Positions 24,196 through 33,076 of a DNA stretch of 64,000 nt are shown piece by piece. The position numbers and the translations under genes were made by a program. This DNA comes from UBA7446 sp024639165 (GTDB lineage Bacteria; Bacteroidota; Bacteroidia; Flavobacteriales; Flavobacteriaceae). Position 1 is the stretch's first letter. The number at the start of each line of letters is the position of its first letter. The stretch spans positions 4,727 to 68,726 of the forward strand of contig JAHEIX010000012.1 of the NCBI GenBank assembly GCA_024639165.1, written 5' to 3'. The notes under the pieces are model-generated. The model ran no database searches and had not been told where the DNA came from. It saw only the letters and a list, made by a program, of their open reading frames with translations.

Positions 24196-26694
24196 TTATG
24201 AATTATCGTTATCTTCTAAAGTTACATCAATGTCATCTACATCTTGAATCTCATCATCGTCATTCATCACCTTGGCAACGGCAGCAATTGAATCGTCGCC
24301 TTTGATATTAATCAGACGAACACCTTGTGTGGCTCGTCCCATGACACGAAGGGTATCTACACCCAATCGTATGGCAATACCTGAGCGGTTGATAATCATC
24401 AAGTCATCTCCATCATTAACGTTTTTAATCGCAACCAAATTACCCGTTTTATCCGTTACAGAAAGGGTCTTTACCCCTTTTCCGCCACGGTTGGTTATGC
24501 GATAGTCGTCCAAATTGGAGCGCTTTCCATAGCCATGCTCGGAAACAACCAAAATGTCAGAGTCTAAATCATTTACAGTAACCATGCCAATAACTTCATC
24601 GTGTGCATCCTTTAGAGAGATACCTCTTACACCGGATGCATTTCTTCCCATTGGACGGGTCTTGCTTTCTTCAAAACGAATGGCCTTTCCAGACTTAACC
24701 GCTAAAACAACTTGCGAAAGTCCAGTCGTGAGTTTGGCTTCTAGTAATTCGTCTCCTTCACGAACTGTAATTGCGTTAATACCATTGGTCCTTGGTCTTG
24801 AATACTGTTCTAGTGATGTCTTTTTGACCTGTCCTTTTTTAGTGGCCATTACAACAAACATGCTGTTTATATAATCCTCATTTTTCAAGTCTTGTGTACA
24901 GATGAAAGCTTTCACCTTGTCATCTTGCTCAATATTGATGAGGTTTTGAATGGCTCGTCCTTTGGCTGTCTTGCTTCCTTCTGGAATTTCAAATACACGC
25001 AACCAAAAACATTTTCCTTTTTGGGTAAAGAATAACATATACTGGTGGTTGGTACCAACAAATAAGTGCTCAAGAAAGTCTTCGTTACGGGTCGTAGAGG
25101 CTTTTTGTCCTACTCCACCCCTATTTTGAGTACGGTATTCTGCAAGCGGTGTTCTTTTGATATATCCCGCATGCGAAATGGTGATCACCACTTTCTCGTC
25201 TGGAATCATATCTTCAACACGGAAGCTTCCACCGGCGTATTCAATCGTAGATCGGCGTTCGTCTCCGTATTTGTCTTTGACTTCATGGAGTTCTGTTTTA
25301 ATGATTTCCATACGGCGATCTTTTTTGTCTAAAATATCCTTTAGATCGGCAATGGTTTTCATCAATTCGTCAAATTCGCTGCGCAATTTGTCCTGCTCTA
25401 AGCCAGTAAGCTGGCGTAAACGCATTTCAACAATAGCCTTTGCTTGTATTTCTGTTAATTCAAAAGTATCTATCAACTTTTTGCGTGCTTCTTCTGCATT
25501 GGCAGAAGCTTTAATCAAAGCAATGACCTCATCTATATTATCAGAGGCAATGATGAGTCCTTTTAAAATGTGTGCGCGCTCTTCTGCTTTTCGCAACTCG
25601 TATTGAGTACGACGTACCACAACCTCATGACGATGCTCCACAAAATGGTGAATCATATCCTTAAGGTTTAACATTTGTGGTCTGCCCTTGACTAATGCAA
25701 TATTATTAACACTAAAAGAGGATTGTAAGGCTGTATACTTATACAGCATATTGAGCACAATATTAGGAATTGCATCACGCTTTAAGACGTAAACAATACG
25801 CATTCCCTTGCGATCAGACTCATCGCGAATATTAGAAATCCCTTCAATTTTTTTGTCGTTGACCATTTCAGCGGTTTTCCGAATCATATCAGCTTTGTTA
25901 ACTTGATATGGAATTTCGGTAACGATAATACATTCACGACCGTTTACTTCTTCTATTTCGGCTTTTCCACGAACAACAACACGTCCTCTGCCTGTATGGA
26001 AGGCTTCCTTGACACCTTCATATCCATAAATAACGCCTCCTGTAGGAAAGTCTGGTGCTTTGATGTGCTCCATCAGACCGTCGATATCAATCTCTGGGGT
26101 ATCGATGTATGCAATCGTACCATTGATCACTTCTGTGAGGTTGTGAGGCGGCATGTTGGTTGCCATACCTACAGCAATACCTGAAGCTCCATTGATAAGC
26201 AAGTTAGGAACCCTAGTAGGCATTACGGTGGGTTCTTTTAAGGTGTCGTCAAAATTCAACTGATGATCAACGGTATCTTTGTCGATATCGGCCATCATGT
26301 CTTCTGAAATTTTTTGCAAACGTGCCTCCGTGTAACGCATGGCTGCAGGGCTATCGCCATCAACAGATCCAAAGTTTCCTTGGCCATCAACCATCATGTA
26401 GCGCAAACTCCAAGATTGAGCCATACGCACCATGGTATCATAAACCGATGTATCTCCGTGTGGGTGGTATTTACCAAGAACTTCCCCAACGATACGTGCA
26501 GACTTTTTATAAGATGAGTTTGCTCTGACTCCCAATTCATGCATGCCGAAGAGTACACGACGGTGTACAGGCTTAAGTCCATCACGAACATCTGGCAGTG
26601 CACGTGACACAATGACCGACATTGAATAGTCAATATAAGCCGACTTCATTTCGTCTTCAATGTTGATTGGAATCAATTTATCTTCAGTAGCCAT
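24196..26694 (-). CDS. gyrA: DNA gyrase subunit A
   Basis: This 832-residue protein is the breakage-reunion subunit that, with GyrB, introduces negative supercoils. The catalytic Tyr121 is in AAMRYTEARL. The quinolone-resistance region reads HPHGDTSVYD, with Thr82 and Asp86 at the positions of E. coli Ser83 and Asp87, so neither classic hot-spot position carries a typical resistance substitution. The C-terminal beta-pinwheel repeats (residues about 500-805) carry Gly-rich turns such as NRGGVGQK and NRGGKGVK, and an acidic tail ends the protein (residues 808-832). It is transcribed leftwards with the TPR gene following after 10 bases. It is divergent from clpC across a 217-base gap. Confidence 0.97.
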   Translation of the reverse strand: MATEDKLIPINIEDEMKSAYIDYSMSVIVSRALPDVRDGLKPVHRRVLFGMHELGVRANSSYKKSARIVGEVLGKYHPHGDTSVYDTMVRMAQSWSLRYMMVDGQGNFGSVDGDSPAAMRYTEARLQKISEDMMADIDKDTVDHQLNFDDTLKEPTVMPTRVPNLLINGASGIAVGMATNMPPHNLTEVINGTIAYIDTPEIDIDGLMEHIKAPDFPTGGVIYGYEGVKEAFHTGRGRVVVRGKAEIEEVNGRECIIVTEIPYQVNKADMIRKTAEMVNDKKIEGISNIRDESDRKGMRIVYVLKRDAIPNIVLNMLYKYTALQSSFSVNNIALVKGRPQMLNLKDMIHHFVEHRHEVVVRRTQYELRKAEERAHILKGLIIASDNIDEVIALIKASANAEEARKKLIDTFELTEIQAKAIVEMRLRQLTGLEQDKLRSEFDELMKTIADLKDILDKKDRRMEIIKTELHEVKDKYGDERRSTIEYAGGSFRVEDMIPDEKVVITISHAGYIKRTPLAEYRTQNRGGVGQKASTTRNEDFLEHLFVGTNHQYMLFFTQKGKCFWLRVFEIPEGSKTAKGRAIQNLINIEQDDKVKAFICTQDLKNEDYINSMFVVMATKKGQVKKTSLEQYSRPRTNGINAITVREGDELLEAKLTTGLSQVVLAVKSGKAIRFEESKTRPMGRNASGVRGISLKDAHDEVIGMVTVNDLDSDILVVSEHGYGKRSNLDDYRITNRGGKGVKTLSVTDKTGNLVAIKNVNDGDDLMIINRSGIAIRLGVDTLRVMGRATQGVRLINIKGDDSIAAVAKVMNDDDEIQDVDDIDVTLEDNDNS

Positions 26695-26735
26695 TCGGTT
26701 TTTTATTTAATGTTATGACATAATTGCTAAAATAC

Positions 26736-26754
26736 ATATTCATCGAATGAATAT
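26736..26754. promoter_or_regulatory. Perfect 8-bp dyad in the gyrA-clpC divergent spacer (candidate operator)
   Basis: ATATTCAT and ATGAATAT are perfect inverted copies around a 3-base centre (CGA). The site lies 42 bases upstream of gyrA and about 157 bases upstream of clpC in the 26695-26911 spacer. The dyad could bind a dimeric regulator of either gene, or be chance in A/T-rich DNA. No exact TAnnTTTG box was found for either gene in this spacer. Confidence 0.3.
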
Positions 26755-26911
26755 ATATTAATTTATGCCCTATTTTCTTATAATTTATTAACAAACTATT
26801 TTTGAAAGAATTGCAAAATTTTTTGCTGATTTTATTTGTAATTCAACAATTTTTTTTGTCTATTCGTTATGTATCTGGTTCGATTTTTGAACACAGTATT
26901 TAAAAAAAGCT

Positions 26912-29470
26912 ATGGACGATAACTTTTCATCTCGCGTTAAAGACGTCATAACCTACAGTAAGGAAGAGGCCTTACGACTTGGACACGACTTTATTGGCAC
27001 AGAGCATCTTATGCTCGGATTACTACGTGATGGTAACGGAAAAGCAATTTCAATACTCTCAGCATTAGAGATTGATTTGGATTATTTGAGAAGAAAAATT
27101 GAAATTTTAAGTCCTGCCAATCCGACCAATTCACCCGAACCACAACACAAAACAAACTTGCACCTAACCCGACAAGCGGAACGTGCACTAAAAACAACTT
27201 TCCTCGAAGCCAAGCTTTTTCAAAGCACTTCAATAAATACGGCACACTTGCTGCTGTGTATTCTTAGAAACGAGAATGATCCAACAACTAAGGTGTTGCA
27301 CAAACTTCAGGTTGATTACGAAACAGTTAAAGATCAGTTTAAATACATGTCTGTCGATTCTGATGATGATGACTTTATAGACATGCCTTCTGCCGATGCA
27401 TTTCCAGATGATGCCGCTGACGAAGAGAGCCGTGGGCAGGGCGCATCCTTTTCTTCGCCTACCGATGATAAAAAATCAAAAAAATCCAGCACACCTGTCC
27501 TTGACAATTTTGGTAGAGACCTAACCAAGGTTGCCCTTGAAGGCAATATGGATCCCGTTATTGGCAGGGAAAAAGAAATTGAGCGTGTTTCACAAATTTT
27601 AAGCCGCCGTAAGAAAAACAATCCCTTACTCATTGGTGAACCCGGTGTGGGTAAGTCTGCCATTGCAGAAGGACTAGCCCTACGCATTATTCAAAAAAAG
27701 GTGTCGAGAGTACTCTATAACAAACGCGTAGTAACCCTAGACTTAGCTTCGTTAGTTGCAGGCACAAAATACAGGGGGCAGTTTGAAGAACGCCTAAAAG
27801 CCGTTATGAATGAGTTGGAAAAAAACACCAACATCATATTATTTATTGATGAAATTCACACCATTGTTGGTGCCGGTGGCGCGACAGGAAGCCTTGATGC
27901 TTCCAATATGTTTAAGCCTGCACTGGCTAGAGGCGAAATTCAATGCATAGGTGCTACAACTCTTGACGAATACCGTCAAAACATTGAAAAAGATGGTGCT
28001 TTAGAACGTCGTTTCCAAAAAGTTGTGGTGGAACCGACTTCTGTAGATGAGACCATTGAAATATTGCAAAATATCAAAGACAAGTACGAAGCGCATCACA
28101 ATGTGAACTACACGGATGAAGCCATTGAAGCTTGTGTTAAACTATCAGACAGGTACATAACAGATCGTTTTTTACCAGACAAGGCCATAGACGCCCTTGA
28201 TGAAGCAGGATCAAGAGTACATATCACCAATATGGAAGTTCCTGAGAAAATTGTCGAAATTGAAAATGAGCTTGAAGATGTACGGGAGCAAAAAAACAGT
28301 GTTGTTAAGCGTCAGAAATATGAAGAGGCTGCTAAGCTTCGCGACGATGAGAAGAAACTGGAAAAAGAATTATTGCTAGCACAAGAAGACTGGCAAGAAG
28401 AACAACGTCAGAATAGAGAAACCGTTACTGAAAACCATATTGCTGATGTAGTTGCCATGATGACAGGAATTCCCGTCCAACGCTTATCAGACGGCGAAAG
28501 CGATCGCCTTGCAAAACTCGAGGAGCTCATACAAGGAAAAGTTATTGGCCAAGAGAATGCCGTGGCAAAAGTAGCCAAGGCCATTCAACGTAACCGAGCA
28601 GGACTTAAAAACCCGAACAAACCCATTGGTTCCTTTATTTTCCTAGGTCAAACTGGTGTTGGAAAAACACAACTTGCCAAAGTACTGGCAACCGAACTTT
28701 TTGAAAGCGAAGCCTCACTTATCCGAATAGACATGAGTGAATACATGGAGAAATTTTCTATTTCAAGGCTTATTGGTGCACCTCCGGGATACGTAGGCTA
28801 TGAAGAAGGAGGGCAATTAAGTGAAAAGGTCAGAAGAAAACCTTATTCCGTTGTTCTTTTAGATGAGATTGAAAAAGCACATCCAGATGTCTTTAACATG
28901 TTGCTTCAAGTATTAGATGATGGCTATTTAACCGACTCGCTAGGCAGACGTGTAGATTTCAAAAACACCATTATCATCATGACTTCAAATGTTGGCGCAA
29001 GACAAGTCAAAGACTTTGGGTTAGGCGTTGGATTTGGTACAGCAGCCCAAAAATCTCAAGAAGACAAAAATATTCAAGGCGTTATTCAAAATGCACTAAA
29101 AAAGAAATTCTCTCCAGAATTTTTAAATCGAATTGATGATGTGGTAATTTTCAATAACCTTGACAAAGACCACCTAACAAAAATCATCAAGCTTGAACTT
29201 GGCGCATTACAGGACAGGGTTAAAGAACTCGGCTACAGCTTATCATTGAGCAAAAAAGCCATTACATTCCTGATTGACAAAGGCTATGACAAGCAGTATG
29301 GTGCTAGACCACTTGCGCGTGCCATTCAGCGATATGTAGAGGACGCCATGGCAGGAGAGATTCTTAAAAAATCGCTTACCAATGGCTCTAAGGTGACTTT
29401 TGATTGGGATGGAAAAAGCGATGAACTAAAGCTTTCTATTGAAAATAACAAGGCGACAAAAAAATCGTAG
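26912..29470 (+). CDS. clpC: ClpC-type AAA+ unfoldase of the Clp protease
   Basis: This 852-residue protein has the full ClpC order. An N-terminal double Clp-N domain (about 1-145) is followed by an acidic linker, D1 ATPase with Walker A GEPGVGKS and Walker B LFIDEIH, and a UVR-type coiled motif (about residues 440-495, RQKYEEAAKLRDDEKKLEKE). D2 ATPase has Walker A GQTGVGKT and Walker B VVLLDEIEKAH, and the Clp D2-small domain closes the protein. It unfolds proteins and feeds them to ClpP. The UVR motif and the Clp-N domain separate it from ClpA and ClpB. It is a single-gene unit, convergent with nadC at a 17-base gap and divergent from gyrA. Confidence 0.95.
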   Translation: MDDNFSSRVKDVITYSKEEALRLGHDFIGTEHLMLGLLRDGNGKAISILSALEIDLDYLRRKIEILSPANPTNSPEPQHKTNLHLTRQAERALKTTFLEAKLFQSTSINTAHLLLCILRNENDPTTKVLHKLQVDYETVKDQFKYMSVDSDDDDFIDMPSADAFPDDAADEESRGQGASFSSPTDDKKSKKSSTPVLDNFGRDLTKVALEGNMDPVIGREKEIERVSQILSRRKKNNPLLIGEPGVGKSAIAEGLALRIIQKKVSRVLYNKRVVTLDLASLVAGTKYRGQFEERLKAVMNELEKNTNIILFIDEIHTIVGAGGATGSLDASNMFKPALARGEIQCIGATTLDEYRQNIEKDGALERRFQKVVVEPTSVDETIEILQNIKDKYEAHHNVNYTDEAIEACVKLSDRYITDRFLPDKAIDALDEAGSRVHITNMEVPEKIVEIENELEDVREQKNSVVKRQKYEEAAKLRDDEKKLEKELLLAQEDWQEEQRQNRETVTENHIADVVAMMTGIPVQRLSDGESDRLAKLEELIQGKVIGQENAVAKVAKAIQRNRAGLKNPNKPIGSFIFLGQTGVGKTQLAKVLATELFESEASLIRIDMSEYMEKFSISRLIGAPPGYVGYEEGGQLSEKVRRKPYSVVLLDEIEKAHPDVFNMLLQVLDDGYLTDSLGRRVDFKNTIIIMTSNVGARQVKDFGLGVGFGTAAQKSQEDKNIQGVIQNALKKKFSPEFLNRIDDVVIFNNLDKDHLTKIIKLELGALQDRVKELGYSLSLSKKAITFLIDKGYDKQYGARPLARAIQRYVEDAMAGEILKKSLTNGSKVTFDWDGKSDELKLSIENNKATKKS

Positions 29471-29487
29471 CCACACTCTAAATTAGG

Positions 29488-30360
29488 TTATTGATTTACA
29501 GCAACTAAACTCAAGTCTACGATAGACGCAGAGTGCGTTATTGCTCCCATAGAAACAAAATCTACTCCTGTTTCGGCATATGTTGCTGCATTTTCTAAAT
29601 CAATATTTCCGGAAGCCTCTGTTTGAATAGCTCCATTGATGTGAGCTACTGCCAATGCCAAATCTTGAGGTGACATATTATCCAATAGTATTCTGCTAAT
29701 CCAAGGGTGTTGTAAACAAATGTCAACTTCGTCGAGGTTACGCGTTTCAACTATTATAGGGACGGGCTTGGCCAAACTAGCTACATAGGCTTTTGTTTTA
29801 GCAAGTGCTTGATTTAGACCACCACAAAAATCAATATGATTGTCTTTTAACATAATAGCATCATAAAGCCCCATTCGGTGATTCATACCTCCACCAAGGG
29901 CTACAGCCCATTTTTCAGCAATTCTAAAGTTCGGTGTGGTTTTTCTTGTATCCAAAACCCTGCAGCTAGTATGTCCTATCCGCTCTTGAACCTGACGTGT
30001 AAGACTTGCAATACCGCTCATGCGTTGCAAAGCATTAAGCATAAGTCGTTCGAGACTGAGTATGGTTTGGGCCGTTCCCTCTAGATAAAACAGCACATCC
30101 CCTTTTGAAAACGTATCCCCATCATTAAGGATTGGGATAAGACTTACGCCTTGTCCGTGGTGTTGTAATACAAACTCACAAAAAGCCACCCCTGCCAAAA
30201 CGCCATCCCCTTTTGCGATTAGTTGCGCCTTAGATTTATGATCTTTTGGGAAAACAGCTTTTGAAGTATGATCGCCTTGACCTCCTAAATCTTCAATAAC
30301 CGCATTGGCAACGCAAGCTATCAACTCGTTTCTGTAAGTATTGACAAAGGAATTAGACAT
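29488..30360 (-). CDS. nadC: Quinolinate phosphoribosyltransferase (nicotinate-nucleotide pyrophosphorylase)
   Basis: About 290 residues. The best start is the ATG at 30358-30360 (MSNSFVNTYRN); the frame extends further upstream but only inside nadB. Signature elements include DLGGQGDHTS, GDGVLAG, LNALQRMSGIASLTR, the catalytic stretch LDTRKTTPNFR, and GGGMNHRMGLYDAIMLKDNH. The enzyme converts quinolinate and PRPP to nicotinate mononucleotide, the third step of de novo NAD synthesis from aspartate. It overlaps the nadB end by 8 bases and is the last gene of the nadA-nadB-nadC operon. Confidence 0.95.
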   Translation of the reverse strand: MSNSFVNTYRNELIACVANAVIEDLGGQGDHTSKAVFPKDHKSKAQLIAKGDGVLAGVAFCEFVLQHHGQGVSLIPILNDGDTFSKGDVLFYLEGTAQTILSLERLMLNALQRMSGIASLTRQVQERIGHTSCRVLDTRKTTPNFRIAEKWAVALGGGMNHRMGLYDAIMLKDNHIDFCGGLNQALAKTKAYVASLAKPVPIIVETRNLDEVDICLQHPWISRILLDNMSPQDLALAVAHINGAIQTEASGNIDLENAATYAETGVDFVSMGAITHSASIVDLSLVAVNQ

Positions 30361-31909
30361 AATCTTGATTGTAATAAACCCCTTTATTTTGAGGCTGTTG
30401 TTGGGATTGTTTAACCATAAGATAGGCCACACTCACAAGATTCCGAAGGGTCGTGAGCTGAGGGGTTAATTTGTTTTTTTGATAAAGAGCTGCAGTAGCC
30501 ACATATACGTCTTGAAGTGCTTTTTCTGCTTGTTGTAGACTGTCAAAAGATTTAATAATACCTACATGTGCGCTCATGATTTGCTGCAAATTTGACCGTA
30601 ACGAACTGATCTGTTTAGTACGCTCATTTGAAACATCTTCTGTTCCCATCCAATCTGGAATGGTGTCAAAGAAAGAGACTGGCAAGCAGTTTTTGTGCAA
30701 GGCGTCAGCGGCATGCTCAGCAGCACGAGCAGCGTATACCAAAGCTTCTAGTAGTGAGTTTGATGCCAAGCGGTTGGCCCCATGCAAGCCAGTGTGACTA
30801 CACTCCCCTATAGCATAGAGGGCAGACAAGCTGCTCAGACCATTTTCGTCTACATCGATACCCCCACAGAAATAATGAGCTGCTGGCAGTACAGGAATAA
30901 AGGATTTACGAATATCAATGCCCAGTTTCATACAAGTCGACATGATGGTTGGGAACTCCTTTTCCAATATTGATTGGTCAATTTTGGTTGCATCCAAGTA
31001 CACGTGTGGTATATTGTACTTTATCATTTCAGCATTTATGGCACGCGATACCACATCCCTTGGAGCTAAATCTAATTGCGCATCGTATTCATGCATAAAA
31101 GCTTCCCCGTTTTTGTTGCGAAGTATAGCGCCTGCACCTCGAATTGCTTCAGAAATCAAAAAGGTATTACTGTCCACTTTTGGATATAAAGCAGTGGGGT
31201 GAAATTGAACAAAATGCAAGTTTTTAACCTGGACTTTTGCACGATAGGCTGCTCCAAGGCCATCGCCTGTAGCTGCATTTGGATTGGTAGTATGGGCATA
31301 TACCTGCCCAGCACCACCTGTGGACAATACCGTTAGTTGAGAGGTGATTTTTATAATTTCTTCGTCATTGATGGATATTACATAAGCGCCATAACAACGT
31401 CCATGTTTTTCTCCCTTAAGGTGGTGGTCTGTGATTAAATCAACTAATGAATAATTTTCAAAAAATTGAATATTGTCGTGAGCTCTGGCTTTTGCTATCA
31501 GGGCATTTTGAATATGTAAGCCTGATTGGTCTTTGTGATGCACGATGCGTTTGGCAGAATGTCCGCCCTCTTTACCAAGATGTAGCGAAGAACCACTTTT
31601 ATCAAAATCAGCGCCCCAATCCATCAATTCTTGTACGCGTGAAGGTCCTTCACGAACAACAAAATCTACAACCTTTGGGTCTGAAGTATAATCACTAGCA
31701 CGTAGGGTGTCTTCAACGTGGTCTGCATAAGAATCATTAATAAAATTGGAAACTACGGCAATACCGCCTTGTGCGTATTTGGTGTTGCTCTCCAGTAAAT
31801 CACGTTTGGAAATCAGGGTGATATTTTTGTCTGGACATTTTTCCGCCAAACGAACTGCATAACTCAATCCTGCTATCCCAGTCCCAATAACCAATACATC
31901 TGCGTGCAT
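30353..31909 (-). CDS. nadB: L-aspartate oxidase
   Basis: This 518-residue flavoprotein related to succinate dehydrogenase has the FAD-binding GTGIAGLSYAVRLAE at residues 7-21, TKYAQGGIAVV near 43-53, and HFVQFHPTALYP in the middle. The C-terminal helical domain starts near residue 415. It oxidises L-aspartate to iminoaspartate, which NadA condenses with dihydroxyacetone phosphate. The start ATG at 31907-31909 is one base after the nadA stop. Translation is coupled to nadC by an 8-base overlap. Confidence 0.96.
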   Translation of the reverse strand: MHADVLVIGTGIAGLSYAVRLAEKCPDKNITLISKRDLLESNTKYAQGGIAVVSNFINDSYADHVEDTLRASDYTSDPKVVDFVVREGPSRVQELMDWGADFDKSGSSLHLGKEGGHSAKRIVHHKDQSGLHIQNALIAKARAHDNIQFFENYSLVDLITDHHLKGEKHGRCYGAYVISINDEEIIKITSQLTVLSTGGAGQVYAHTTNPNAATGDGLGAAYRAKVQVKNLHFVQFHPTALYPKVDSNTFLISEAIRGAGAILRNKNGEAFMHEYDAQLDLAPRDVVSRAINAEMIKYNIPHVYLDATKIDQSILEKEFPTIMSTCMKLGIDIRKSFIPVLPAAHYFCGGIDVDENGLSSLSALYAIGECSHTGLHGANRLASNSLLEALVYAARAAEHAADALHKNCLPVSFFDTIPDWMGTEDVSNERTKQISSLRSNLQQIMSAHVGIIKSFDSLQQAEKALQDVYVATAALYQKNKLTPQLTTLRNLVSVAYLMVKQSQQQPQNKGVYYNQDYV

Positions 31910-31910
31910 A

Positions 31911-32909
31911 CTATGACAAAGCTAGCATCCTATCAATGGGTGCTTTTGCAGCAGCCATTAAAGAAGGTTCAAGATTAATTTCGGGTAACTCATGCTTTAG
32001 ACACATATAAAGTTTTTCGATAGTGTTAAGCTTCATGAAAGCACACTCGCTACAAGCACAGGTATCATCCGAAACAGGTGCGGGGATAAACGTTTTTTGC
32101 GGGGCACGTTTCTTCATTTCGTGTAAAATCCCGGCTTCTGTTGCAACGATATAAGCAGCTGCGTTGTCGTTTTGTACAAAATTAAGCAGCCCAGAAGTAC
32201 TGCCAACGTAGTGCGCAATAGCTAACACTTGTGATTCACTTTCGGGATGAGCAATAAATTTTGCCTTGGGATGCTGCTGGGCCAACGCAACAATTTTATC
32301 AAATGAAAAGGCTTCGTGTACGATGCACGAACCATCCCAGAGAATCATATCACGACCCGTTTCCTTGATGAGGTAGCGCCCCAGATTTTTATCAGGCGCA
32401 AAAATAATAGGCTGATCTTTAGGGATGCTTTCAATAATACGAACAGCATTACTAGATGTACAAACAATATCGCTTAAAGCCTTGATTTCTGCAGAGCAGT
32501 TGATGTAAGTAACAACTATAGCCTCGGGATGCTTGGCCTTAAAAGCGGCAAATGCATCGGGAGGGCAAGAATCTGCCAACGAACAACCCGCATTTAGATC
32601 AGGCAATAAAACTTTTTTAGTAGGATTGATAATTTTAGCGGTTTCAGCCATGAAATGAACACCTGCAAAAACAATAATTTTGGAGGATACTTCGGCTGCT
32701 GCTTTCGCCAAATAGAGACTATCACCAAGATAATCCGCCAAATCCTGAATGGCATCTTCTTGATAATAATGTGCTAAAAGCACGGCATTCTTTGCTGCTT
32801 TCAATCGCTTGATTTCTTCAATCAAAGAAATGTTTTTCGAAATAGGCGCATCTACAAATCCCCTTGCGGTTAGAGATGCAGAAGTAGTGGGTGTTTTAAT
32901 GATGTTCAA
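31911..32909 (-). CDS. nadA: Quinolinate synthase (4Fe-4S), TTG start
   Basis: This 332-residue NadA joins iminoaspartate and dihydroxyacetone phosphate into quinolinate. AVLLAHYYQ near residue 42, Cys residues in the middle (YINCSAE, VCTSSNAVR) and the CACSEC motif near 277-282 supply the iron-sulfur ligands. The only usable start in frame is TTG at 32907-32909: an in-frame stop lies two codons upstream and no ATG occurs before the conserved region. The first about 25 residues are a variable leader. It is the first gene of the nad operon and is divergent from thrA, so its promoter lies in 32910-33076. Confidence 0.94.
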   Translation of the reverse strand: MNIIKTPTTSASLTARGFVDAPISKNISLIEEIKRLKAAKNAVLLAHYYQEDAIQDLADYLGDSLYLAKAAAEVSSKIIVFAGVHFMAETAKIINPTKKVLLPDLNAGCSLADSCPPDAFAAFKAKHPEAIVVTYINCSAEIKALSDIVCTSSNAVRIIESIPKDQPIIFAPDKNLGRYLIKETGRDMILWDGSCIVHEAFSFDKIVALAQQHPKAKFIAHPESESQVLAIAHYVGSTSGLLNFVQNDNAAAYIVATEAGILHEMKKRAPQKTFIPAPVSDDTCACSECAFMKLNTIEKLYMCLKHELPEINLEPSLMAAAKAPIDRMLALS

Positions 32910-33044
32910 TTTTTAAATAAAATTAGTGAAAATAATGCCTTCTTAAACTTTACAATCAACAAAAAATAATACGGATATTACATGTATTGTAATCGAATAC
33001 CAACAAAAATAATGTTCAGCGCATTATTTTGGAGATAAAACGGT

Positions 33045-33052
33045 TACTTTTG
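33045..33052 (+). promoter_or_regulatory. -7 box TACTTTTG of the thr operon
   Basis: TACTTTTG matches TAnnTTTG exactly and ends 24 bases before the thrA ATG at 33077. A TTTTG lies upstream (33028-33032 region), but at a shorter spacing than the usual about 19-21 bases, so the -33 element is uncertain. Confidence 0.5.
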
Positions 33053-33076
33053 TATCGTTTTTTTTAACACTTGGAA

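Noticed and set aside
25157..25606. Long open frame on the + strand inside gyrA
   Set aside because: It is antisense to a highly conserved part of gyrA, is rich in Ser and Arg as expected for a shadow of coding sequence, and shows no recognisable domain.
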